From Balneolaceae bacterium (GTDB taxonomy: Bacteria > Bacteroidota > Rhodothermia > Balneolales > Balneolaceae), in assembly GCA_007134665.1 (NCBI GenBank), contig SLKH01000071.1, forward strand, positions 1 through 8,068: a DNA stretch of 8,068 bases. The letters are read 5' to 3'. Both the position numbers and the translations under genes were made by a program. Shown here one piece after another: positions 1-5,497 of the stretch. Under the pieces are notes generated by a model. The model had not been told where the DNA came from and did not search any database. It was given only the letters and a program-made list of their open reading frames with translations. Every line of letters starts with the position of its first letter. Position 1 is the first letter of the stretch.

Positions 1-856
1 CATCATTCCAGATTCGTGTAAATTCTTCGCCATTCATCATATCATACCGGTTTGTATAATCGGAGATACCTGCATAGGTATTGATACTAACCTGCTGAGT
101 ACCTGCGCGGCCCTGTTTGGTTTGAATCAGGATAACACCATTGGAGCCTCTTGAGCCGTAGATAGCAGAAGCTGCTGCATCTTTCAGTACCTCAAAGGAT
201 TCAATATCATTCGGATCGAGATTCAACAGCGGGTTCATCCCCTGGCCTCCCATTCCTTCGCCAATTGCAGAACTTCCGGAAGTTGTCGGGTTTGTAATCG
301 GTACTCCATCAATAACGATCAGAGGTGTTGTACTTGCAGAAATGGAAGCAGCACCCCGGATTCGAATAGATGTGGGGGCACCCAGCACTCCTGAAGTATT
401 TGTAAACTGAACACCGGCTACACGGCCTTGAATCGCCTGTTCAGCAGTTGTCAGAGTTGCGTCTGCAAAATCCTCACTTCTTACCTGTGAAATTGAACTT
501 GTTATTTGCCTTCTTGGAAGAGCACCAAAACCCACAACAACAATATCATCGAGGAGCTGCACATCTTCCTCCAATGCAATATTAATCGTCGATCTACCGT
601 CAATTTCCACTCGCTGGGTTCTATACCCGACAAATGAAATTTCAAGTGTATTATATTGCTGTGGAACATTAAGTGAATATTGGCCATCTATATCCGTAGA
701 AGTACCAATTGTAGTACCCGGAACCAATATCGTAACACCCGGTAACGGGTTACCATCTCCAGCATCTGTTACAGTACCACTGATGGATTGGTCCTGAGCC
801 AGGGAAACTGAAGCTGCAAATACCATACTGAATAGAAGTAGTATCGCTTTCTTCAT
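1..856 (-). CDS. SusC/RagA-family TonB-linked outer-membrane protein, N-terminal part (3' truncated by window edge)
   Basis: Reading from ATG at 856-854 gives 285 residues open to the left edge; the barrel and stop lie outside. Residues 1-20 are a Sec signal peptide (MKK, hydrophobic core, SLA before Gln21). Residues about 24-98 form a carboxypeptidase-regulatory-like beta-sandwich (ISGTVTD start, PLPGVTI, DGQYSL, FVGYRTQ). A TonB-box-like stretch DDIVVVGFG sits at 103-111. The plug domain follows from about 120 (AIQGRVAGVQ at 141-150, SIRIRGAAS, LIVIDGVPI, NPLLNLDPNDIESFEVLKDA, AIYGSRGSNG at 231-240). This order is diagnostic for SusC/RagA transporters, which import large ligands through the outer membrane using TonB energy. 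The start is supported by the signal peptide and by a TAnnTTTG promoter element 28 nt upstream; no Shine-Dalgarno is visible, which is common in this phylum. It differs in sequence from the right-hand SusC, so it is a second transporter. The substrate is unknown and any SusD partner would be to the left, outside the window. Confidence 0.95.
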   Translation of the reverse strand, partial: MKKAILLLFSMVFAASVSLAQDQSISGTVTDAGDGNPLPGVTILVPGTTIGTSTDIDGQYSLNVPQQYNTLEISFVGYRTQRVEIDGRSTINIALEEDVQLLDDIVVVGFGALPRRQITSSISQVRSEDFADATLTTAEQAIQGRVAGVQFTNTSGVLGAPTSIRIRGAASISASTTPLIVIDGVPITNPTTSGSSAIGEGMGGQGMNPLLNLDPNDIESFEVLKDAAASAIYGSRGSNGVILIQTKQGRAGTQQVSINTYAGISDYTNRYDMMNGEEFTRIWND

Positions 857-884
857 GAATTGAAATTTAAATTAAAGATTGAAT

Positions 885-892
885 CAAATATA
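885..892 (-). promoter_or_regulatory. Bacteroidota -7 promoter element (TATATTTG) for the left SusC-like gene
   Basis: The minus strand reads TATATTTG, a perfect match to the TAnnTTTG -7 element recognised by the Bacteroidota primary sigma factor. It ends 28 nt before the ATG at 856, implying a leader of roughly 20 nt. I see no clear TTTG -33 element at the usual spacing. The same octamer lies at almost the same distance from the amidohydrolase gene. A promoter is inferred from motif and position only. Confidence 0.55.
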
Positions 893-1244
893 TGATGAGC
901 TTGCTTGGTTAAGCGATTTTCTGCTTCATAGATTTGACTTGATGTTGACCTACTTTACATAGGTTATAAATTCCACTTATTTCGATTCATTTTCAAGTTG
1001 TTTATACGACATTCAATCACGGTAAGAAATTATTTTGTTTTACATTTAAAAATCGTATTTGAAAAATCACATAAATTACTGCCTCTCAAATTTTTATCAG
1101 CGTATCATTTATTTTATATGAAATACATATTATTACACATTTATGTAATGCATTTAACAGAATGGGTTGTAAAAGTTGATATCAGCATGAGAAGCGCTGA
1201 GAAGTTTAATCCAGTTTCAAATATTTGACCTTTTTATGATTACG

Positions 1245-1273
1245 GGCATCAACTACATTTACTGAATGATGCC
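1245..1273 (-). other. Possible hairpin downstream of the racemase gene (weak terminator candidate)
   Basis: Minus-strand RNA would pair GGCAUCA with UGAUGCC around a 15-nt loop, about 32 nt after the racemase stop. There is no U-tract behind it, so it does not qualify as a standard intrinsic terminator. It is the only G+C-containing hairpin I see at the end of this operon, so it could still serve as an RNA 3' end. This is a weak call. Confidence 0.25.
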
Positions 1274-1305
1274 AGTTTCTCTTCATTACCAGATTCTCTT
1301 TAAGG

Positions 1306-2472
1306 TCATTTTACTATTCTTGGAATATCCGCCGGCAAGCGCGCCAAAACCTCATAATTCAGGTTATTGCTCATCTCCCCAAAAGACGCAACAGTTATCT
1401 CATGCCCGTTTTGTTTCCCGATCATTACAACTTCATCCCCTCTTTTCACATTTTCAAGGTTCGTCACATCAATCGTAATCATATTCATATTCACTAACCC
1501 GACCACTCTGGAACGGTTCCCGTTAACAAGTACATATCCGCTGTTTGTAAGATTCCGTCCGAATCCATGTGTATATCCAATTGGCACGGTTGCAATTTTC
1601 TCGCAGCCAATCGTTTTATACATTTTTCCATACCCGATGTAATGTCCTTCATCGACTTCTTTTACACTCATAATCGTACTTTTCCAGCACATTACTCTTT
1701 TCAATGGATCTTCCCCTTCTCTTCTGTCGCTTTTTTGCAGGTGCATATATACCTCGCGGCTGGGCCAGAAACCGTATAGTGCAATGCCCACGCGGACCAT
1801 ATTGTACAATGTATCCGGATACGTCAAAAGAGCTGCAGAACTGGCCGCATGAACAGACGGAATGTGGTCAAAATGAGACCTGAACTTCATCACAGCTTTT
1901 TTAAACCTCTTTTTTTGAAGCTGAATACGTTCATAATTTTCAACACTTTCAGCACCTGCAAAATGTGTACAGATTCCATCAATCTGAATGAAATCCCTAT
2001 TAGACAACAGATATTGAATGATGGACTCAAACTCATGTTCTTCGATCCCTACCCTGTTCATACCGGTTTCAAGCTGAAGATGAATCCGGGCTTTCTTATT
2101 TATCTTATCAGAAGCTTTTTTTGCTGCTTCAAGCCTCCCTCTCTCGAAAATATAAAAAGAGATGTCATTCTCAATTGCCCATTCAATTGCATCATCCGGG
2201 ATCATCCCCATAATCATGACATGTGAATCGGTATTCGTTCTTGCCATGATTGCTTTTTGAGCTTCATCTGCACTAAATACAGAAAAGTGGGACAATCCAC
2301 AGGACTCAGCCATAGGCAGATATGAAGAGATCCCGTGTCCATATGCATTCCCTTTGATGACTGATGAAATCCGGACACCCGGACCGGCTTTTTGTTTCAA
2401 AAACTCAATATTATTCGCCAGGGCCTTTTTCGAAAGTTCAATGGTTGATGACTGCAGATTTAGATCAGACAT
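1306..2472 (-). CDS. alr: Alanine racemase family protein (fold-type III PLP enzyme), atypical active site
   Basis: This 388-residue protein has the length and domain order of alanine racemase: an N-terminal PLP-binding TIM barrel, then a C-terminal beta domain. The PLP lysine is Lys40 in VIKGNAYGHG. The barrel carries ETGMNRVG, HAASSAAL and MVRVGIALYG, whose Arg normally contacts the PLP ring nitrogen. The second catalytic base is probably Tyr281 in IGYGKMY. The C-terminal domain shows VPIGY, RGDEVVMIG and NYEVLARLPADIPR. The family interconverts L- and D-alanine, mainly for peptidoglycan. Oddities: the usual C-M-D triad is N-M-N (328-330), the usual Lys of HLKxDTGM is Gln (HLQLETGM), and GYADG is GYTHG, so another amino acid may be the substrate. 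An in-frame ATG at 2487 would add five residues. I prefer 2472 because it overlaps the upstream stop as TGATG and has GGGAG 8 nt ahead. It is second in an operon after the amidohydrolase. Family is certain; substrate is not. Confidence 0.9.
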   Translation of the reverse strand: MSDLNLQSSTIELSKKALANNIEFLKQKAGPGVRISSVIKGNAYGHGISSYLPMAESCGLSHFSVFSADEAQKAIMARTNTDSHVMIMGMIPDDAIEWAIENDISFYIFERGRLEAAKKASDKINKKARIHLQLETGMNRVGIEEHEFESIIQYLLSNRDFIQIDGICTHFAGAESVENYERIQLQKKRFKKAVMKFRSHFDHIPSVHAASSAALLTYPDTLYNMVRVGIALYGFWPSREVYMHLQKSDRREGEDPLKRVMCWKSTIMSVKEVDEGHYIGYGKMYKTIGCEKIATVPIGYTHGFGRNLTNSGYVLVNGNRSRVVGLVNMNMITIDVTNLENVKRGDEVVMIGKQNGHEITVASFGEMSNNLNYEVLARLPADIPRIVK

Positions 2473-3620
2473 CAAACTTGCTCCCATTCAGTGTTCAGAA
2501 TTTCTTTGAAAAGTTGAACTGCAGGTTTGATCAGCTCATCATTAAAGTCGTATTCACCTGCATGCAGATGTGGATTTTCAATTCCAGCCCCCAACCCAAA
2601 CAGTGCAATATTCGATGTATCCGAAAACCGCCCAAAATCTTCTGACCAGGGAAAAGGATGATCGGGAATGCTGATCTCCAGGCCAGTTTTTTCAGCAGCC
2701 TTGACAACCTTATTTACACAATCTTCGTTATTCACAGTAGCTTTAAATGGTTCGATTTCCTCTTTCATTACTTTTATGTTTAACTGCTTCGAATAATGAT
2801 CAACCCGCTGAATGACTTTCTCTTTGAGGCCTGTTAATAACTGGTCACTTACAGCCCGAAATGTAATACCGAATTCAGCGCTTCCCGGAGAAATGCCAAA
2901 CGCTTTTTCGCCGATCATCGCATAAGTAATCGTTCCTATCGCGTAAGATGTACTTTCTATATCCGGCACATTTACTTCATCAAGATAGGATATGATATCA
3001 GCTATGATCGGTGCAGGCGACCGGCCCTGTTCGGGATATGCAGCATGACTCGATTCTCCTTTCAGCCTGCAAATCAATCCGACTGATGCCGAAGCAAATG
3101 TTTGATCCCTGATGATCACTTCATTCTTACTGAATCCTGGCAAATTATGAAAAGCATAAGACCGGTCAATTTGAAATTCCTTAAATACTGGGTCATTCAG
3201 TAGTCGAACAGCTCCCTCACCTGTTTCTTCAGAAGGTTGAAATAGTAAGAGCACTTTTCCGGCCCGGGGCCGATTATTTTTCAGATATCTTGCCACACCC
3301 AGTATAACGGCCATATGGCCATCGTGGCCACAAGCATGCGATTGGCCTTCAATGGTTGAACTATAACCCTTACCGGATTCCTCAGCGATCGGCAATGCAT
3401 CCAGTTCAGCTCGTAACATGATACAGGGACCTTTTTTACCGGAATCATAAACGGCAAGGATTCCGTATCCCCCGATATCCTTGTGCAGTTTGTCCGGGTT
3501 TGTTTCTTCAAGTTCTTCCAAAACAATCGATGATGTACGCTTTTCATCACCCGAAATTTCAGGGACAGCATGTAATCTGTGTCTGAGTTCAATCAGATAT
3601 GTATGTTCTTTTTCTGTCAG
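2472..3620 (-). CDS. M20D-family metal-dependent amidohydrolase (N-acyl amino acid hydrolase/aminoacylase-like); start codon irregular
   Basis: From CTG at 3620 the frame gives 382 residues, normal for M20D enzymes, which hydrolyse N-acyl or amino-acid conjugates (hippurate, IAA-amino acids, N-acetyl-diaminopimelate) with two metal ions in the cytoplasm. Numbered from that codon: the family's N-terminal helix is LIELRHRLHAVPEIS (9-23), metal ligands Cys97 and His99 are in HACGHDGH, Glu131-Glu132 in QPSEETGEGA hold the general base and a ligand, His158 is in FHNLPG, the dimerisation lid begins near SSHAAYPEQGRSP, EDFGRF is near the end, and the last His ligand is in HLHAGEYDF (351-353). All ligands appear intact. 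The frame has no ATG, GTG or TTG before TTG at 3521, and starting there would delete the conserved helix. An ATG at 3625 is out of frame by one base and hits TGA after two codons, so either CTG is used or one base is missing. The stop overlaps the racemase start (TGATG). Substrate cannot be assigned. Confidence 0.88.
   Translation of the reverse strand: MTEKEHTYLIELRHRLHAVPEISGDEKRTSSIVLEELEETNPDKLHKDIGGYGILAVYDSGKKGPCIMLRAELDALPIAEESGKGYSSTIEGQSHACGHDGHMAVILGVARYLKNNRPRAGKVLLLFQPSEETGEGAVRLLNDPVFKEFQIDRSYAFHNLPGFSKNEVIIRDQTFASASVGLICRLKGESSHAAYPEQGRSPAPIIADIISYLDEVNVPDIESTSYAIGTITYAMIGEKAFGISPGSAEFGITFRAVSDQLLTGLKEKVIQRVDHYSKQLNIKVMKEEIEPFKATVNNEDCVNKVVKAAEKTGLEISIPDHPFPWSEDFGRFSDTSNIALFGLGAGIENPHLHAGEYDFNDELIKPAVQLFKEILNTEWEQV
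2481..2485 (-). promoter_or_regulatory. Shine-Dalgarno site (GGGAG) deciding the racemase start
   Basis: The minus strand reads GGGAG followed by 8 nt and then the ATG at 2472-2470. The site lies inside the end of the amidohydrolase coding region. It fits the ATG that overlaps the upstream TGA rather than the ATG at 2487, which has no purine-rich site ahead of it. This supports translational coupling of the two genes. Confidence 0.5.
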
Positions 3621-3651
3621 GCCATCAGTGTTTTAGATTAAAAACCGGGTG

Positions 3652-3659
3652 CAAATATA
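3652..3659 (-). promoter_or_regulatory. Bacteroidota -7 promoter element (TATATTTG) for the amidohydrolase-racemase operon
   Basis: The minus strand reads TATATTTG, a perfect TAnnTTTG element. It ends 26 nt before the ATG at 3625, almost the same spacing as for the left SusC-like gene (28 nt). It lies between the heptamer array upstream and the amidohydrolase downstream, and past the terminator of the SusC/SusD unit, so it would give the enzyme pair its own transcript. No clear -33 TTTG is visible; that position falls at the edge of the repeat array. Confidence 0.55.
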
Positions 3660-3673
3660 ATGAAGAATGTTAG

Positions 3674-3789
3674 TAGTTAGTAGTTGGTAAATGGTAAATG
3701 GTAGATGGTAGTTGGTAGTTGGTAGTTGGTAGTTGGTTGTGTTACTACTATCGACTATTTACTATTTACTATTTACCAACTACTATTTA
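3674..3789. repeat. Heptamer tandem repeat array in inverted arrangement (consensus TAGTTGG / TAAATGG)
   Basis: From 3674 to 3736 there are nine consecutive 7-nt units in perfect phase: TAGTTAG, TAGTTGG, TAAATGG twice, TAGATGG, then TAGTTGG four times. After an 18-nt spacer, 3755-3789 holds five units of the same family in the opposite orientation (reverse complement: TAAATAG, TAGTTGG, then TAAATAG three times). A 15-nt stretch, TAGTAGTTGGTAAAT at 3678-3692, is repeated exactly inverted at 3771-3785. In a plus-strand RNA the pairing extends inward over about 32 bp (3678-3709 with 3754-3785) with only four G-U pairs. The array sits between the SusC/SusD terminator and the amidohydrolase promoter. 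It resembles short tandemly repeated heptamer families known from other bacteria; function unknown. Confidence 0.92.
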
Positions 3790-3804
3790 CTCCAATTCAC
3801 GACT

Positions 3805-3840
3805 AAAAAAAAGCCCCTCCAAAATAAATTGGAGAGGCTT
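3805..3840 (-). terminator. Rho-independent terminator of the SusC/SusD unit
   Basis: On the minus strand, arms at 3840-3829 and 3822-3811 form a 12-bp stem (AAGCCTCTCCAA with TTGGAGGGGCTT) around a 6-nt loop, followed by a run of T ending at 3805. One pair is G-U in the minus-strand RNA but would be a C-A mismatch in a plus-strand RNA, so the structure favours minus-strand transcription. It begins 26 nt after the SusD stop codon, the expected place for a strong operon end, and it isolates the enzyme pair downstream from read-through. Confidence 0.9.
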
Positions 3841-3866
3841 TATAACTTATTTACAGAATTTGGTGA

Positions 3867-5474
3867 TTAATTCACATCCCACCAGACTCTTGTCACATAG
3901 TTGTCAGCACCCTGTCGTGAAATAGCTTCCTGACGATTGGCATTGTTCAGTGATTGCTCAGTGGTTGGGTACTGAATTCGGCGTGGGACTTCTTCCAGTA
4001 CAGCAAGAGGTCCGGGCGACAGTTCCGGATAACCCAGGCGCCTCCACTCACTCCAGGTTTCAAGACCCTGGCTGTAAAGAGCCAGCCACTTCTGAAGTGA
4101 TAAACGCTCACGGTTTGCATCACTCCAGCCATCACCGGTAACCCAGGCGACCTCTGCTTGTGCCAGATAGTCATCAATTTCGGCCTGTGAAATTCCTTCG
4201 GGAAATTCATCAGCATTGAAACCCTGGTGGTTAAAGGCGACATCACCCGGAAAACTGCTCAGCACCGGGTCGATTCGCTCCGATGAGTAGAGGGTCATGG
4301 ATGCACTGATTGCATCATGATAAAGTTCCTCAGCATTCTCACCTGTAAACCCTCTGGCAGCGGCTTCCGCACGGATAAATAGAACTTCATTGTAAGTCAT
4401 AATACGGCCGGGCGACGTTGGCGACAAAAAGTAGTGTCCCATTGTGGAAGCTTCGGCAAGGCCAAGACTGTTATCTTCATCACCATTAATCACACCCTGG
4501 TAATTGTAACCGTTGGACGCAGTGAATATTTCATGTGTTGGAGCTGCATCCTGGTTCCGCATCGGTGCTGCATAAATCCTCATTCGGGGATCATTCAGTT
4601 CATTCAACCTACTCAGTGTTGTATGGCTCACTTTGTGATCTTCACGAGTCCTGGCAAAGTTATTCACCGGGTTATTGCTCGGGAATGGGAGATATTCAAG
4701 CTCGGCATTATCATCATGGCTCTCAAGAAGAGGAACGCCCGAATTAATAATGCTTGCGATACCGGTTGATGCAGCACCTTCATCTACATGTGACATCCTG
4801 ATGTAGATCCTCAGCCTGAGTGAGTTGGCAAGCTTTTCCCATTTCGACATATCACCACCGAATATCAGATCGGCACTTCCTACGGAACCGGCACCATGGT
4901 CGATACGGTTTGCCGCATCTTCCAGCATACTCAGAAGTCCATTATAGATATCCTGCTGTGTATCATATCTCGGAGTTGTAATCCGGTCTTCCGGATTTTC
5001 CTCAAGGCCTTTCAGAGCCTCACTGAACGGGACATCTCCCCAAAGATCTGTAATTTGATGGTAATTCCAGGCCATCAGGATTTCAGCGATCGCCTGTGCA
5101 TTCACATTACCATCGGTGATTGCTTTTTGACGAATTATGTTCAGATCCTTCAGGGTCGTTGCGTAATAGGACTGCCAGACGCTGTTGATCAGCGTAATAC
5201 GGCCGGAAAAATCGTATCGATCTTCGTCCGTATACTGTACCTTGGCATAGCTCTGAGCCCAGATAGCACCGATGTACCCATTGACACCACTCATACTGTA
5301 CATGCGGTTCATCGAATTTTCAATTGCCTGTGGCAGGATCAGCTCTACAGGTACATCTGTAGGTGCATTCGGGTTGTCATTTAACCCGTCCAGGCCTGCA
5401 TCACAAGAACTGAATAGTACGCCCGCTATGAGCAGGGCTGCGATATATTTGAATAGATTTTTACCTGATATCAT
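3867..5474 (-). CDS. SusD/RagB-family surface lipoprotein (SusD-like_2 type), partner of the upstream SusC
   Basis: This complete 535-residue protein has a lipoprotein signal peptide: Lys5 and Lys9, hydrophobic 10-21, then LFSSC with lipidated Cys24, followed by the Asn/Asp-rich LNDNPNAPTD typical of SusD proteins. Helical TPR-like segments carry family signatures: ITDLWGDVPFSEAL (141-154), KWEKLANSLRLRIYIRM (211-227), SHTTLSRLNELNDPRM (283-298), YNEVLFIRAEAAARG (361-375), LETWSEWRRLGYPEL (471-485) and VPRRIQYPTTEQSLNN (496-511). SusD proteins sit on the cell surface as a lid on the SusC barrel and capture the ligand. The gene starts 23 nt after the SusC stop with AAGGA 7 nt before ATG, and a terminator follows 26 nt after its stop, so it is the last gene of this unit. 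The substrate class (glycan, peptide or other) cannot be told: no glycoside hydrolase is in view. Confidence 0.96.
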   Translation of the reverse strand: MISGKNLFKYIAALLIAGVLFSSCDAGLDGLNDNPNAPTDVPVELILPQAIENSMNRMYSMSGVNGYIGAIWAQSYAKVQYTDEDRYDFSGRITLINSVWQSYYATTLKDLNIIRQKAITDGNVNAQAIAEILMAWNYHQITDLWGDVPFSEALKGLEENPEDRITTPRYDTQQDIYNGLLSMLEDAANRIDHGAGSVGSADLIFGGDMSKWEKLANSLRLRIYIRMSHVDEGAASTGIASIINSGVPLLESHDDNAELEYLPFPSNNPVNNFARTREDHKVSHTTLSRLNELNDPRMRIYAAPMRNQDAAPTHEIFTASNGYNYQGVINGDEDNSLGLAEASTMGHYFLSPTSPGRIMTYNEVLFIRAEAAARGFTGENAEELYHDAISASMTLYSSERIDPVLSSFPGDVAFNHQGFNADEFPEGISQAEIDDYLAQAEVAWVTGDGWSDANRERLSLQKWLALYSQGLETWSEWRRLGYPELSPGPLAVLEEVPRRIQYPTTEQSLNNANRQEAISRQGADNYVTRVWWDVN

Positions 5475-5481
5475 AATTATA

Positions 5482-5486
5482 TCCTT
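5482..5486 (-). promoter_or_regulatory. Shine-Dalgarno site of the SusD-like gene
   Basis: The minus strand reads AAGGA within a longer A-run, 7 nt before the ATG at 5474, in the 23-nt gap after the SusC stop codon. A clear site here is notable because the other SusC-like gene has none, and it fixes the start ahead of the lipoprotein signal peptide. Confidence 0.6.
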
Positions 5487-5497
5487 TTTTCAGATTC

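Larger units (their letters stand above)
857..1305. other. AT-rich intergenic spacer of about 450 nt, no convincing gene
   Basis: This gap separates the racemase stop from the left SusC-like gene. It holds the promoter element at 885-892. It also has several small symmetrical elements: ACCTA/TAGGT at 948-964 with a 7-nt gap, ATTACA/TGTAAT at 1132-1149 with a 6-nt loop, a 12-bp perfect palindrome TCAAATATTTGA at 1217-1228, and a 7-bp hairpin at 1245-1273. In such AT-rich DNA short symmetries are expected by chance, so none is called an operator. A 76-codon plus-strand frame at 998-1228 looks non-coding (see rejected items). The length leaves room for upstream control of the transporter, but nothing decisive is visible. 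Confidence 0.6.

Noticed and set aside
502..687. Minus-strand 61-codon frame inside the left SusC-like gene
   Set aside because: It overlaps the signal-bearing SusC frame in another phase and covers the beta-sandwich and TonB-box region, which are clearly coding in the main frame.
998..1228. Plus-strand 76-codon open frame in the AT-rich spacer
   Set aside because: It has no ribosome binding site, a low-complexity composition rich in Ile, Leu, Tyr and His as expected from AT-rich DNA, and no recognisable domain. It would also be the only plus-strand gene in the window.
3281..3592. Minus-strand 103-codon frame overlapping the start of the amidohydrolase, considered as a frameshifted N-terminus
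   Set aside because: The conserved M20 N-terminal helix is encoded in the main frame, not in this one, so this frame is a shadow.
3674..3789. CRISPR array
   Set aside because: The units are 7 nt long, contiguous and without unique spacers, so this is a short tandem repeat array and not CRISPR.
4896..5384. Plus-strand 162-codon frame opposite the SusD gene
   Set aside because: It lies wholly inside a well-supported SusD coding sequence on the other strand; its protein shows no family features, and it is an antisense shadow.
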